Origin: Rhizobiaceae bacterium
GTDB lineage: Bacteria; Pseudomonadota; Alphaproteobacteria; Rhizobiales; Rhizobiaceae
DNA: 64,000 bases
Direction: 5' to 3'
Assembly: GCA_019635775.1 (NCBI GenBank)
Contig: JAHBYU010000006.1
Span: 183,348 to 247,347 of the forward strand
Shown here: one piece after another, positions 9,599-20,590 of the stretch
How the letters are laid out: every line of letters starts with the position of its first letter
Position numbering within the stretch: position 1 is the first letter of the stretch
Notes under the pieces: model-generated
Database searches by the model: none
Seen by the model: only the letters and a program-made list of their open reading frames with translations
What the model was told of the DNA's origin: nothing
Program-made: the position numbers and the translations under genes

Positions 9599-10761
9599 AG
9601 CGGCCTCTCAGGATAGGTATTGTCGCCGGCGAGGAATCTGGCGATCTTCTTGGGGCTGACATTGTTGCTGCCCTGAAATCCGCGACCGGAGGACAAGTCG
9701 ATCTGATAGGTGTCGGAGGTCGGCATCTGGAGGCGCAGGGCCTGCACTCCCTGTTTCCGTCGGGCGATATCGCGTTGATGGGAATCTCGGCCATCGTGCG
9801 CGATCTTCCACGTCTGATGAGGCGTATCGGGCAGACGGCTGACGCCGTAGTTGACGCCGCGCCGGACTGCCTGATCACGATCGACAACCCCGATTTCACC
9901 TTGCGCGTAGCCAGGAAGGTGCGCGCGGTCGCACCCTCGATTCCAATCGTTCACTACATCTGCCCGAGCGTCTGGGCATGGCGGCCCGGCAGGGCGCCCG
10001 CGATGAAGCCTTACGTCGATCACATACTGTGCATTCTGCCCTTCGAGCCCTACGAACTGGAAAAGCTGGGTGGGCCGCCCGGAACCTTTGTCGGCCACCG
10101 TTTGACCGACGATCCCGGCCTTGGGGAAGCCAAGGCTCGACAAGCCGCAAAGAGCGACCTGTCGCCGGACGCGCGAAAGACTCTCCTGTTGCTTCCCGGC
10201 TCACGGCGTAGCGAGGTCAGCCGCCTTATCGGCCCGTTCGGCGAAACTGCGGCGATTTTGAAGGCGCGGGGGCACCAGCTTCGCCTCGTGCTGCCTACCG
10301 TCCCGCATGTCGTCGATCTTGTGAGATCTGCGGTCGCGGGCTGGGCTGAAAAGCCCGAAATCATGACCGACGCCACCGAAAAATGGCGCGCCTTCGGGGA
10401 GGCCGATGCGGCGCTGATTGCTTCGGGAACCGTGTCGCTGGAACTTGCGCTTGCCGGCGTTCCGATGATGTCCTGCTACAAACTCGATCCGGTCGCCCGC
10501 ATGGCACAAGGGCTGGTGAAGGTCTGGAGCGCCGCCTTGCCGAACCTTATCGCGGACAGCACAATCGTGTCTGAAGCCTACAATGAGTATGTGCGCCCGC
10601 AATGGCTGGCACGGCATCTCGAAGGGCTTCTGTCCGAGAGCGGGATCAGGCGCTGGCAGAAGGATGGCTTCGCCGAGGTCGCCCGGCGTATGGCAACGGA
10701 CCGGCCTTCAGGTGCAATCGCGGCGGAAATCATTCTTCGGTTGACCCGCAACGAAAGATAG
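9595..10761 (+). CDS. lpxB: Lipid-A-disaccharide synthase
   Basis: The 388-residue product starts at an ATG overlapping the lpxI stop (ATGA). It has the LpxB opening IGIVAGEESGDLLGADI, the ICPSVWAWRPGRA segment near residue 122, LLPGSRRSEVSRL and the ASGTVSLELALAGVPM nucleotide-binding region. It joins lipid X and UDP-diacylglucosamine into the lipid A disaccharide at the inner membrane. It is the last gene of the block; gltA converges on it with a 39-bp gap. Confidence 0.95.
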   Translation: MKRPLRIGIVAGEESGDLLGADIVAALKSATGGQVDLIGVGGRHLEAQGLHSLFPSGDIALMGISAIVRDLPRLMRRIGQTADAVVDAAPDCLITIDNPDFTLRVARKVRAVAPSIPIVHYICPSVWAWRPGRAPAMKPYVDHILCILPFEPYELEKLGGPPGTFVGHRLTDDPGLGEAKARQAAKSDLSPDARKTLLLLPGSRRSEVSRLIGPFGETAAILKARGHQLRLVLPTVPHVVDLVRSAVAGWAEKPEIMTDATEKWRAFGEADAALIASGTVSLELALAGVPMMSCYKLDPVARMAQGLVKVWSAALPNLIADSTIVSEAYNEYVRPQWLARHLEGLLSESGIRRWQKDGFAEVARRMATDRPSGAIAAEIILRLTRNER

Positions 10762-10800
10762 GCAATCGCCTCGAACGTTTCCTTCTGCCGCGTTTGCTGC

Positions 10801-12084
10801 CTACCGCTTGGCGATAGGCACGTAGTCGCGGTCGGGGGCACCGGTGTATAGCTGGCGAGGACGTCCGATCTTCTGCTGCGGGTCTTCGATCATTTCCTTC
10901 CACTGCGCCACCCAGCCAACCGTGCGGGCCACGGCGAACAGGACGGTGAACATGGTAGTGGGGAAGCCGAGCGCCTTCAGCGTGATGCCGGAATAGAAGT
11001 CCACGTTCGGATAAAGCTTCTTCTCGATGAAGTACTCGTCGGTCAGGGCGATCTTCTCAAGTTCCATCGCCACGTCGAGCAGGGGATCGTCCTTGATTCC
11101 GAGTTCACCCAGCACCTCGTGCGCGGTCTTCTGCATGATTTTCGCGCGCGGATCGTAGTTCTTGTAGACGCGATGGCCGAAACCCATCAGCCGGAAGGGA
11201 TCGCTCTTGTCTTTTGCGCGGGCGATGAATTCCGGGATGTGGTCCACCGAGCCGATGTCGGAAAGCATGTTCAGCGCCGCTTCGTTCGCTCCGCCGTGAG
11301 CTGGACCCCACAGGCAGGCGATGCCCGCAGCGATACAGGCAAACGGATTGGCTCCCGACGAGCCGGCAAGGCGTACGGTAGACGTTGATGCGTTCTGCTC
11401 GTGGTCGGCGTGAAGGATGAAGATGCGCTCCATCGCACGCGCCAGGACAGGATTGATCTTGTATTCCTCGCACGGCACCGCAAAACACATATGCAGGAAG
11501 TTAGCTGCATAGCCGAGGTCGTTCTTCGGATAAACGAAGGGCTGGCCAATGTGGTACTTGTAGGCCATGGCGGCCAGCGTCGGCATCTTCGCGATCAGGC
11601 GCATGGATGCGACCATCCGCTGGTAGGGATCCGAAATATCCGTCGAGTCATGATAGAACGCGGACAACGCGCCGACCACGCCGCACATGACGGCCATCGG
11701 ATGCGCGTCACGACGAAAGCCGCTGTAGAATTTCGACATCTGCTCATGCACCATCGTGTGACGGGTGACGCGATAGTCGAAGTCGTCTTTCTGCGCTTTC
11801 GTGGGAAGCTCTCCGTATAGCAGCAGGTAGCAGACTTCCAGGAAGTCGCCATGCTCGGCGAGCTGATCGATCGGGTAGCCGCGATGCAGCAGGACGCCCT
11901 TGTCACCGTCGATGAAGGTGATGCCCGATTCGCAACTCGCGGTAGAGGTGAAGCCGGGATCGTAGGTGAACGCACCTGTCGTGGAGTAGAGGGCCCCAAT
12001 GTCTATGACTTCTGGACCGATCGTTCCTGCCCGCACCTTCAGATCATGGGTTTTGCCGGCAAACTCCAGCTTTGCAGTTGTCAT
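10801..12084 (-). CDS. gltA: Citrate synthase
   Basis: The 427-residue protein starts at ATG 12084, which follows a strong GAAGGAGGTTGCG site; a longer frame to 12201 has no such site. It has the type II citrate synthase features: a Cys-containing N-terminal domain, the LLLYGELPT region, [10 protein letters not shown] with the catalytic His, and [14 protein letters not shown] further on. It makes citrate from oxaloacetate and acetyl-CoA in the TCA cycle. The 156-bp gap to gltX, which reads the same way, leaves room for its own promoter. Confidence 0.96.
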   Translation of the reverse strand: MTTAKLEFAGKTHDLKVRAGTIGPEVIDIGALYSTTGAFTYDPGFTSTASCESGITFIDGDKGVLLHRGYPIDQLAEHGDFLEVCYLLLYGELPTKAQKDDFDYRVTRHTMVHEQMSKFYSGFRRDAHPMAVMCGVVGALSAFYHDSTDISDPYQRMVASMRLIAKMPTLAAMAYKYHIGQPFVYPKNDLGYAANFLHMCFAVPCEEYKINPVLARAMERIFILHADHEQNASTSTVRLAGSSGANPFACIAAGIACLWGPAHGGANEAALNMLSDIGSVDHIPEFIARAKDKSDPFRLMGFGHRVYKNYDPRAKIMQKTAHEVLGELGIKDDPLLDVAMELEKIALTDEYFIEKKLYPNVDFYSGITLKALGFPTTMFTVLFAVARTVGWVAQWKEMIEDPQQKIGRPRQLYTGAPDRDYVPIAKR

Positions 12085-12240
12085 CGCAACCTCCTTCAGC
12101 CTACCCATTTTGTTGTTGTTCTGAAAGCCATCCGGCCCACCGGACCGAATGGCAGGGATTGAGTCCCGCTCGTTATCGTTGCGGATAATGTTGCACCGCA
12201 AAAGGCTTGTTTCAATGCAAAAAATGACAGTGTGGTTGTC

Positions 12241-13665
12241 CTAATCGATTTGATCCTTGATGCGGTTCAGGCTCTCGTCGCGTCCAAGAACGCCGAGGAC
12301 GTCAAACACCCCGGGCGACGTGGTTCGACCTGTAAGGGCCGCCCGTAACGGCTGCGCGACAGCGCCAAGTTTCAAGCTGTTTCCTTCTGCGAACTTCCTG
12401 ATCGCGCTTTCCGTTGAGGATGCGTTCCATTCCTCGCCGATCGCGTCGAGGGCCGAATAGACGCCGCGCAATATATCCTTCTGTAGGTCTCCTAGTAGCG
12501 CTTTAGCCTTCTCTTCGACAACTAGCGGACGAGCCGCGAAAAGAAAGGCGGCACCGTCCGCAAGCTCAACCAAGGTCTTTGCGCGCTCTTTCAGCCCTGG
12601 CATTGCAGCCAGAAGCTGCGCTTGAGTCCGATCGTTCAGTCTGTCGGATATCGCCTTGCCGTTTTCCAGATAGGGCAGTGTGCGGACAAAGGCGTCGAGC
12701 AGTTCGGCATCGTTCATTTGACGCATGTGCACGCCATTGAGAGCTTCGAGCTTCGCGAAATCGAACCGGGCGGCCCCCTTGTTGACATCTTCGATCTCGA
12801 ACCAGCGGATCATGTCGTCGAGGCCCATCACCTCATCGTCGCCGTGGCTCCAGCCAAGCCGCGCGAGATAGTTCCGCAATGCTGAGGGTAGGTAGCCCAT
12901 GGCGCGATACGCATCGACGCCCAGCGCTCCGTGACGCTTGGAAAGCTTTGCGCCGTCCGCACCGTGGATCAGCGGTATATGCGCCATGACAGGGATTTCC
13001 CATCCCATGGCGTCGTAGATGATCTGCTGGCGTGCGGCATTCGTCAGGTGGTCATCGCCTCGAATGATGTGCGTGACACCCATGTCATGGTCATCGACGA
13101 CCACGGCGTGCATGTAGGTCGGTACGCGGTCCGAGCGCAGGATAATGAAGTCATCGAGATCCTTGTTGGGAAATCTGACGTCTCCCTGGACGCGATCGCG
13201 TACCACCGTCTCACCCTCGCGGGGTGCCTTGATGCGCACGACAGCCTTCACCCCGGCCGGTGCTTCGGACGCCGGAGCATCGCGCCAGCGGCCGTCATAC
13301 CGGGGCGGGCGCCCTTCGGCGCGGGCCTTTTCGCGCATGGCATCGAGTTCGGCGGGGGTCTCGTAGGCGTAATAGGCCTTGCCCAGCCTGACGAGTTCTT
13401 CGGCCACTTCCCGGTGGCGATCCGCCCGCGCAAACTGCGATATGGGCTCGCCTTCCCAATGCAGCCCAAGCCATGAAAGCCCTTCGAGAATCGCAGCCGT
13501 TGCGGCGTCAGTTGAACGTTCGCGGTCGGTATCTTCGATTCTGAGGAGCATCGTGCCCCCCGTGTGGCGCGCGTAAAGCCAGTTGAACAACGCCGTACGC
13601 GCGCCGCCGATGTGGAGATATCCGGTGGGCGAGGGGGCAAAGCGGGTTACGACTGGTTTTGACAT
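12241..13665 (-). CDS. gltX: Glutamyl-tRNA synthetase
   Basis: The chosen ATG at 13665 opens with [19 protein letters not shown], the HIGH-type motif of class I synthetases, and gives 474 residues. The LSKRHG motif (KMSKS equivalent) lies near residue 245. The C-terminal anticodon-binding domain follows. The open frame continues upstream to 14784 as an antisense shadow of comEC and was not used. It charges tRNA-Glu, and possibly tRNA-Gln, with glutamate; rhizobia often make Gln-tRNA by transamidation. Confidence 0.95.
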   Translation of the reverse strand: MSKPVVTRFAPSPTGYLHIGGARTALFNWLYARHTGGTMLLRIEDTDRERSTDAATAAILEGLSWLGLHWEGEPISQFARADRHREVAEELVRLGKAYYAYETPAELDAMREKARAEGRPPRYDGRWRDAPASEAPAGVKAVVRIKAPREGETVVRDRVQGDVRFPNKDLDDFIILRSDRVPTYMHAVVVDDHDMGVTHIIRGDDHLTNAARQQIIYDAMGWEIPVMAHIPLIHGADGAKLSKRHGALGVDAYRAMGYLPSALRNYLARLGWSHGDDEVMGLDDMIRWFEIEDVNKGAARFDFAKLEALNGVHMRQMNDAELLDAFVRTLPYLENGKAISDRLNDRTQAQLLAAMPGLKERAKTLVELADGAAFLFAARPLVVEEKAKALLGDLQKDILRGVYSALDAIGEEWNASSTESAIRKFAEGNSLKLGAVAQPLRAALTGRTTSPGVFDVLGVLGRDESLNRIKDQID

Positions 13666-13782
13666 TCTGTTCTCTGGCTGGCCAACGAAGAGCGGAGGTG
13701 CAGCCGCTGCCGGTGGATAAAAGTCGGGGTTCATGTAGCATAGGTCACCGGTCGTGCAAGTATTGAGCGCTGTGGGGGCGAA

Positions 13783-16261
13783 ATGGCGAAGGAGGGATCG
13801 CCCGATAGCGTAAGCGAACGTTCCATGTTCGCTTCCGATGTCACGCCCTTTGCGGCGCCAGCGGTGACGCGCACCGTTGAAGACCGCGTGACTCGGACAG
13901 CTCAGCGCGCTTCGGTGGCGTCGTTGCCCGAAGCTCAAGTCTCCCCCGGCTGGTTTGCTATCCACTGGCCAAGTCTTTGGACACGCCCGTGGCCTCTTTC
14001 CCTCCAGGCGATTTCGGTTGCCGTCTCGGCCGAACTCGACCGGGGAATCGCGTTCATTCTGGCGCCGGTATTCTTGGCACTCGGAGCCTTTGCGTATTAT
14101 TCGCTGGCCCAGGAGCCGACATTGACCTCGCTCGGATTGCTGTCGGCTGCACTGGCGGTTTGCGTTTTTCTTTCCCGCGCCCGGCCGGTCGCCCATATGG
14201 CGCTGGCAGCGTTGCTTCTGTGCGCCGCGGGGGCGCTGCTTGCAAAGGCAGAGACCTGGAGGGCTGGCACCAAGATGCTTGGCGGCGAGGTTACTACCCG
14301 CCTTACAGGGAGAGTCGTCGAGGTCGAGCGGATGGCGAGCGGCCGCATAAGACTGACCATCGACGTAACCGCCACGCAACGGCCTGTGTTGCGCTATGCT
14401 CCGGACCGCGTCAGGATTTCGGCACGCCGCATTCCCGCTGGCGTCACCGCGGGAACGCTGGTGTCCGGGCTTGTGCGCCTTATGCCGCCGTCCGGCCCGG
14501 TCAGGCCGGATAGTTACGACTTTTCCTTCAAGAGTTATTTTGACGGCATCGGCGCCAGCGGCTTCTTCCTCAGCGTTCCCGAATTGCTGGCCGAAGACGG
14601 CGAACCGCCGCTGATGGCCGGCTTCCGCGCAGGCGTGGAGCGAATGCGCTACGCGATAGCCGAACGGATCAGCAGCAGAATAGGCGGGCCGGAAGGTGAG
14701 ATCGCTGCGGCGTTGGTGGTGGGGGTGCGTGCCGGAATCCCGGAAGATGTGAACGACTTTCTCCGGCGAAGCGGCATCTATCACGTGATCTCGATTTCAG
14801 GGCTGCACATGGCGCTCGTCGCAGGAACCATAATGGGTTTGCTGCGCGCAGGTTTCGCGCTCTTTCCTGACTTCGCATCGCGCTTCCCGGTGAAGAAACT
14901 TGCTGCCGTCCTCGCCCTGGCGGGGCTCAGCGGCTACCTGTTTATCTCCGGTGCGGAGGTCGCCGCGCAGCGAAGCTATATCATGCTGGCGGTAATGCTC
15001 GTCGCGGTCCTGTTTGACCGCGCGGCGCTAACTCTGAGAAACCTTGCGATTTCCGCCGTCATCGTCATCGCGATCTCTCCTCACGAGGTTGTCGGTCCGA
15101 GTTTCCAGATGTCGTTTGCGGCCACCGCCGCCCTTGTCGGCCTATGCGGCGTGGGCGGACTGGCGCACGAGCAATCCGCGCACGGCCGACAGGAACCTTT
15201 CCGTGTTTCGCAGAAGTGCGCGTTTCCTGCTCGCCGCCATGGTGGGGCTTGCAATGACATCGATCGTGGCAGGAGGCGCAACGGCAATCTACGCGGCCTG
15301 GCATTTCCAGCAGATGCCATCGCTCGGGTTGTTTACCAACCTGACTGCCATGCCGGTTGTCTCTGTGCTCGTGATGCCTTTCGCCGTCCTGGGATCGCTG
15401 GCCATGCCGTTCGGGCTAGACGGTCCGTTCTTCGACGTAATGGGTTTCGGGTTGGCCGTTACAATCGCCATCGCCCGCTGGTTTGCGGAGCTCTCGCCAA
15501 TCGACGTGGTGGGATTGATCACGCCAGGCTCCGTAGCGTTCCTCACTGTTGCGCTTCTTGCAGCGACGTTAACGTCGACGCGCCTGCGGGCGGTGGGGAT
15601 CCCATTCGCGCTGATCGGGGTGCTGTTGCTGATCGAACGCCCGAAGCCCGACGTCCTCGTTTCGGAGGACGGCCGGCTTGTCGGCTTCGATATTGGTGAG
15701 GGGCGGATCGCGGTAAACCGCACCCGGCCGAACAGTTTTACTCTCGATAACTGGAAGCGGGCCATGCTTGCCGCCGAAACCATAAAACCTGCTGGACCCG
15801 ATGAAGGTGGCGATGAGGAGATCAGTTCCGGCTTTGCGTGCGAGCATGGAATCTGCCTTGCGAAAGGCGCATCAGGGCTGGTCGTAGCGCACCTCACGGA
15901 CGCCCAGTCCGCAGCAGATTTCTGTTCGACCGCAAGCGTGATTGTTATCGAAGACGCTTCCGCCGCGAACGTCTGCAAATGGAAGGAAGTGCTCGTTGTA
16001 ACCGGCCGCGACCTTGCCATCGGTGGCAGCGCCGCTATCAAGATCGGTGAGGGCGGGCTGCCTGAGATACGGTACGCGATTGCCCGACCATATCGACCCT
16101 GGCACGAACAACGGAAATTCTCGCGCGCTGCACGGGGGCTGCCGCCCTACCAGAGACCGAAAAACCAGCAACCGAATGCAACAAGCAACGAGGCGGTCGA
16201 CACCGAGGCACAGCCGGGCAGCGAAACCGAGCCGCCGGAGACGATCAATAGCGCCGGATGA
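13783..16261 (+). pseudogene. comEC: ComEC/Rec2 competence protein, frame-disrupted
   Basis: Two frames together make one ComEC. The first (13783 to about 15140) carries the N-terminal DUF4131 region, then [18 protein letters not shown], the ComEC competence motif, and ends after FQMSFAATAALV. The second resumes with AYAAWADWRTSNPRTADRN, more membrane helices and the C-terminal soluble part to 16261. The switch falls near 15136-15142, where restoring two bases (reading GTCGCGGCC) would give ALVAAYAAW. ComEC is the inner-membrane channel for single-stranded DNA uptake. The break may be a real inactivating deletion or an assembly error. The 3' end overlaps lexA by 17 bp. Confidence 0.85.
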
Positions 16262-16967
16262 GCCCGACAAGCCTGCCCTGGACCTTCACTCTGTCAGGCC
16301 CGAATATCCGGGTTTCATAGGCGGGGTTAGCCGCCTCGAGTGCAATTGAAGCCCCCTTGCGGCGGAAGCGCTTAAGAGTCGCCTCTTCATCGTCGACCAG
16401 CGCAACCACGATCTCCCCCGGATTGGCGGTCGAGCCGTTCTTGATGATGACGGTGTCGCCATCAAAGATGCCTGCGTCGATCATAGAGTCGCCCTTGACC
16501 TCGAGTGCATAATGCTCGCCGCCTGAAAGCATCTCGGGTGGCACGGTTATCGAGTGCGTCTTGTGCTGTATTGCTTCGATCGGCACGCCGGCGGCGATCC
16601 GTCCCATGACAGGAATAGCAACGGCCTGGGCAACATCGTCGTCATTGCTGGCGGCGCGATGTCTTGGCGGTTCGGGTGGCTGGCTACGGCCGAGACTCCC
16701 CTGGATGATGCTAGGCGAGAACTTCCTCGCCGAATTGAGGCCGGGCGCAATCGAATCCGGAAGCCTCACCACTTCAAGTGCCCGAGCCCTGTTGGGCAGG
16801 CGGCGAATAAAGCCACGCTCCTCGAGCGCAGTAATCAAGCGATGGATTCCGGACTTGGATGCGAGATCCAGCGCTTCTTTCATTTCGTCAAAGGAAGGAG
16901 GAATTCCGGACTCTTTCAGCCGCTCGTGAATGAACATCAAAAGTTCATGTTGTTTGCGGGTCAGCAT
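16245..16967 (-). CDS. lexA: SOS repressor LexA
   Basis: The 240-residue protein starts with [17 protein letters not shown], a winged-helix DNA-binding domain, and ends with an S24 self-cleaving domain. The cleavage site lies in [12 protein letters not shown], the catalytic Ser in [10 protein letters not shown] and the Lys in [11 protein letters not shown]. It represses DNA-repair genes and is cut after RecA activation. An ATG at 17009 would extend it through the promoter region and was rejected. A direct-repeat LexA box at 17019-17033 implies autoregulation. The linker is long, as in other rhizobial LexA proteins. Confidence 0.96.
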   Translation of the reverse strand: MLTRKQHELLMFIHERLKESGIPPSFDEMKEALDLASKSGIHRLITALEERGFIRRLPNRARALEVVRLPDSIAPGLNSARKFSPSIIQGSLGRSQPPEPPRHRAASNDDDVAQAVAIPVMGRIAAGVPIEAIQHKTHSITVPPEMLSGGEHYALEVKGDSMIDAGIFDGDTVIIKNGSTANPGEIVVALVDDEEATLKRFRRKGASIALEAANPAYETRIFGPDRVKVQGRLVGLIRRY

Positions 16968-17018
16968 CACATTCCCCCGAGGAATCGAGATCAAACAAAA
17001 CCAGAACAATCACTATAT

Positions 17019-17033
17019 GTTCCAGTTGTGTTC
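17019..17033 (-). promoter_or_regulatory. LexA box (direct repeat)
   Basis: GTTC-CAGTTGT-GTTC matches the alphaproteobacterial LexA operator GTTC-N7-GTTC exactly. It is 52 bp upstream of the lexA start, so the likely target is lexA itself. Confidence 0.8.
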
Positions 17034-17252
17034 CGCAACCGTTTAAATTTTAGTGAATTCGGTGACGATTTTTTCACGGTTCATGTGGACGTCGCTGCCC
17101 AAGCGAGGTTGAGGCGCTGATGCGACATTTATGAACTGGTGGCTGTGGCAGGCAGCCTCGGATTTGAACGCTGGCCCGTCCGATCAGGGCCAGGATGCCG
17201 TGCAAATGTCGCTTCGGTCAAGCGGAAGCGAGATTGTTGAGCAGGCTCTGGC

Positions 17253-18056
17253 CTAGTTCATGTATTGAATCATGCGGCTATGGCTTGGCAGGCTGATATC
17301 CTTCACGACGCTGTCGCGCACGTTGTCCAGTATGAAGATGCCGCTGCCGGTCGTCACCGAGAGCACAGCATGAAAGACACCTTTCTGGCTGTCCTGCAAA
17401 ACGACCAGGGACATGCTTTGGGGCGGCACACCCGCATCCATAAGCGCGGCCATCTTCAATATTGCGAAATCTTCACAGTCGCCTGCTCCCCGCGTCAGTA
17501 TCTCAGACGGCTTTGCCCAGTGATCGAGGCTGCCATAGGTCGCTTTGTCGCGTCGGTAGGTGATTAGCTCGTTCACACCGCGGTTCACCTTTTCGAGCTT
17601 GGCGAGAAAGCCCATCTGCCGTGCAGACTGTACGATTTTGGCGAAGGCCGGGCTCTTGCTCTGGCAGGCAGTTCCCACGCACGCACCGATGGCGCGATAG
17701 ATCGGCGCCCAGCGGGCTGAAACGGGAAAGTTCTTCATCGGAATGGCGAATGAACGAAACACGCCTGGTATGATTGCGGCCGTTTGTATCGGGTCGATGC
17801 CTGGATTATGGGCCGGCTGCTGGAGATAGCGGCCGATCGCCTCGGCATCGTAGGCCCGATAGATATGGGCTGGTGCCGGTCTCGCGGAGGCCTGTTCGGC
17901 GATCCTGAGGCCGCCCAGAAAACCAGAGCCCTCCAGGCCGGGCGGTGGCGCAGCGTCCGCTGCATTCGCGACGCTTACAGTCGAGCCGACCAGCCCGAAC
18001 GAGAGCAAGAACGCTCTCGAAAAACGATGGAAACAATACTTGTTACTATTCTTCAT
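17253..18056 (-). CDS. Secreted transglutaminase-like cysteine peptidase (BTLCP)
   Basis: The product has 267 residues from ATG 18056, which follows AAAGGTGAGCGCT. A signal peptide (FLLSFGLVGSTVSVANA) leads into a C93/BTLCP domain with the catalytic triad visible as GAGDCEDFA (Cys), GVFHAVLSV (His) and FILDNVRD (Asp). The family contains LapG, the periplasmic protease that releases biofilm adhesins. No adhesin, LapD or type I exporter is next to it, so the substrate is unknown. A second, shorter member lies at 24998-25606. Neighbours are lexA (convergent side unrelated) and, divergently, a damaged lipoprotein gene. Confidence 0.88.
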   Translation of the reverse strand: MKNSNKYCFHRFSRAFLLSFGLVGSTVSVANAADAAPPPGLEGSGFLGGLRIAEQASARPAPAHIYRAYDAEAIGRYLQQPAHNPGIDPIQTAAIIPGVFRSFAIPMKNFPVSARWAPIYRAIGACVGTACQSKSPAFAKIVQSARQMGFLAKLEKVNRGVNELITYRRDKATYGSLDHWAKPSEILTRGAGDCEDFAILKMAALMDAGVPPQSMSLVVLQDSQKGVFHAVLSVTTGSGIFILDNVRDSVVKDISLPSHSRMIQYMN

Positions 18057-18379
18057 AGCGCTCACCTTTGTCGTGAACGCTACTGGTTTTCTCTCAAATT
18101 AACGGAAAGGAACTCGGCTAATAGTTCAGAAAATGTAAGTACAGAATTTGTCTAAAGTTGTAATAAAATTGTCGAGTCTGTTAGACCTGCGGACCTCTTT
18201 TCCCCGCACTGGAACGCGCTGAACGACGCTGCCTACCCAACGTTAACTTTGACCAGCCTATGGTAAGCTTCTGTTGGGCGCGCCGAAGCGCATGCTCTTG
18301 ACGCAAATTTGCCGCATGGCGCGGAGATTGTGGCTGGAAGGGGACGGCGGGCAGAAGCCTGCCGACGTCAGGGGGTTTG
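18057..18379. other. AT-rich divergent intergenic region
   Basis: About 320 bp separate two divergent genes. The first half (about 18090-18180) is clearly richer in A and T than its surroundings and probably holds promoters for both sides. No tRNA, clear hairpin with T-run or convincing small reading frame was seen. Confidence 0.5.
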
Positions 18380-19579
18380 ATGTCACGTGGTCGAAAGGCC
18401 AGCCTGCTTCTGCGGAAAGCGATTGTTCCAGCGCTCGTGCTGTGACTTGTGGCTTGCCAGTCAGCCGGCGACGTTTCGGACGTGCTCGACCCTCGAACGA
18501 CGGAAGGTGGCCCGGTTGTCGAGGGTCCGAAGGGCGCCCCACAGAAGGCCATGACAGTCGGGCAGGGCAGCGTCAGGGTCTCAATGCTGCTGCCGCTGTC
18601 GGCATCCGGAAAAGTCGGAGAAGAAGGTCGCAAGATGCGCGACGGTGCGCTGCTGGCAATGTCCGACATGGGCAACGACCTTATCACTCTGACGATTGAA
18701 GACACGCGCGGCGATCCTTCACTGGCCGGAAAAATGACTGTGCAGGCGATGGGATCTGGTGCCAAGGCAGTGATCGGCCCGACCGAACTTGCCGCAGCAA
18801 GACGCCTGACGAAAATATCCGGAGAAAAGCGCCCCCCGGTACTTGTGCTGGCCGAGAACTTTGCCGGCAGCCCCGGGATTTATTCGGTTCGCCTTTCAGA
18901 GGCCGACAGCGCTGCCGCCGCGGCGGCAGCCCTTGCCGCCAAAGGCAAACGCAAGTTCGTGCTTTTCGTCGCCGAGGGCGAGGACAAGGAAGCTATCTCC
19001 AGGCGCGTCGAGAACAGCCTCAGCATCTACGGTGCCCAACTTGCCATGGCGCTGCCCTACAGGACTGCGGGCGGGGGCGCGGAAAAGGCCGCCGCGGACA
19101 TGGCCGCATTGATCGACAATCCCGATGCGGTCATTATCGCAAGTGGATCGACCAACCCCTCGTCGCTGATTTCGCCGCTGCGGACGAAAGGCGTACTCGG
19201 CAAGGGCACGGCACTCATCGGCACCAACCGTTGGCTTGCATATCCGTTGAACGACCCTCTCCTGGAAGGGGCGTATATCGCCGCTCTGGACAACGCCGAA
19301 ACCGGCCCCATTGCGACTCGCTTCAAATCTACCTTCCACTACGACGTCGACGTGAACGTTGCCTATGCCTACGATATGGTGGCCCTGACGGCCGGCATAA
19401 CCAGCGCGACCGGTCCAAAGGGACTCACTAGGCAGGTTCTTGAAAACAAGAAGGGCTTTCGTGGCTCGACCGGCCTTTTCCGCTTCCGACCGGACGGCGC
19501 AAGCGAGCGCTCGATGCCCTTTTACCAAGTCAGGAAGGGCGCCCTGAAAGAGATCGACAAGTCTATCTCCGGATTCTGA
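18380..19579 (+). pseudogene. Periplasmic-binding-fold lipoprotein with a stop in its signal peptide
   Basis: The body reads as a type 1 periplasmic-binding-fold protein of the kind annotated as penicillin-binding protein activator: VRVSMLLPLSASGKVG, DGALLAMSDM, AVIGPTELAAARR and FRFRPDGASER. An ATG at 18380 opens a lipoprotein signal peptide (basic MSRGRK, then LLLRKAIVPALVL) in the same frame, but codon 22 is TGA (18443-18445). Immediately after the stop comes LVACQS, a perfect lipobox. The remaining frame could start at GTG 18449, but would then lack export. One base change would restore the whole lipoprotein. Either a recent nonsense mutation or a base-call error. Confidence 0.75.
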
Positions 19580-19708
19580 AGCCGCGCTGACCATCTTGGT
19601 GACTGTGGCCGGAATCGCTATCGATGCGTCAAATGCATGATACTGGATCAAACTTCGATTCATGTTGCGCGGTTAGTGACTGTAAAGGCCTAACGCCGGA
19701 GAACCGAC

Positions 19709-20509
19709 TTGCCAGAAACCACGAGGAATTCCACAACGTCCGGTAGGCTTGTGCCGGCTGTTCGCTTGTTTGTCTCGATCGCGGGCTGCGTCACGGGTGC
19801 GCTTGTCTTCAACTATCTGCTTTTTCGTGCAGCGGGACTGCCTTTCGTCTGGACGGGTGTCATCAGCGCCTCCGTCATCGCCGCAGCGATTGCCGCGCCA
19901 TTGCTGATCTACGCCAATCGCCGCGAAAGCGAGCTTGCCGGCCTGAAATCGCGGCTGAACCAGGTTTCATCGGCAGACCATCTGACATCGTGCCTTGACG
20001 GTGCGGTTTTCGCCGCTCTTGTCGATGCCTTTCGCGCGAAGGTCGAAAGCAAGCCGAGGGGACGCCAGGGAGCGCTGCTTGTCGTAGATGTCGACCACTT
20101 CAAGGAGGTGAATGCCCGCTTCGGTCGCTCTTGGGGCGATGAGGCCCTTAGGGTTATTGCGGATGTCCTACGCGCTTCTGTGCGAAGCGGTGATCTGGTC
20201 GGCAGGCTGGGCGGTGAGGAATTCGGAATTTTCCTGCCCAACGCGCAGCCAGCGAACGCCGAAGAAGTCGCCGAACGCGTGCGCGGGGTCATTGCCGAAA
20301 CGTTATTCGAACCGGGTGGAAAACGATGCCTGTTGACCGTCAGCGTTGGCGGCATCGTATTCGAGGATCAGATGGTCTTCGACGAACTTTTCGAGGCTGC
20401 GGAGCAACAGCTTGCGCTGGCCAAGACGGAAGGCAGAAACCGCACTTCGATCGCCGCGCTTGCCGGAAGCCGCGAAGAACTGCCAGGTGAGGATCGTCAT
20501 CCAAATTGA
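19709..20509 (+). CDS. Diguanylate cyclase with N-terminal membrane segments
   Basis: The 266-residue protein has two hydrophobic helices (about residues 17-67), then a GGDEF domain from about residue 110. The active-site motif is RLGGEEFGIFLP, and RSGD sits five residues before GGEEF, the spacing of the allosteric inhibitory site. It should make cyclic di-GMP from GTP at the inner membrane and be product-inhibited. The start is TTG at 19709 after CGGAGAACCGAC; no ATG lies nearby. The periplasmic loop between the helices is very short, so no sensor domain is evident. A PilZ protein, a possible reader, lies 5 kb away. Confidence 0.88.
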   Translation: MPETTRNSTTSGRLVPAVRLFVSIAGCVTGALVFNYLLFRAAGLPFVWTGVISASVIAAAIAAPLLIYANRRESELAGLKSRLNQVSSADHLTSCLDGAVFAALVDAFRAKVESKPRGRQGALLVVDVDHFKEVNARFGRSWGDEALRVIADVLRASVRSGDLVGRLGGEEFGIFLPNAQPANAEEVAERVRGVIAETLFEPGGKRCLLTVSVGGIVFEDQMVFDELFEAAEQQLALAKTEGRNRTSIAALAGSREELPGEDRHPN

Positions 20510-20590
20510 AGCCGCTCAGGCCCCATACTGAGACCATTCGCCATGGCTTGTGGAAACGAAGCCGCAGCCGGTTTTCTGCGCCTGAGGCTG

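Noticed and set aside
12085-12240. A sigma-70-like promoter upstream of gltA
   Set aside because: TTGAAA and a weak -10-like stretch exist, but the spacing is ambiguous (17 or 19 bp depending on the -10 chosen), so it is not listed as a feature.
13666-14784. A 373-codon upstream extension of gltX
   Set aside because: It is antisense to comEC, lacks similarity to any synthetase, and gltX has a normal start with the HIGH motif at 13665.
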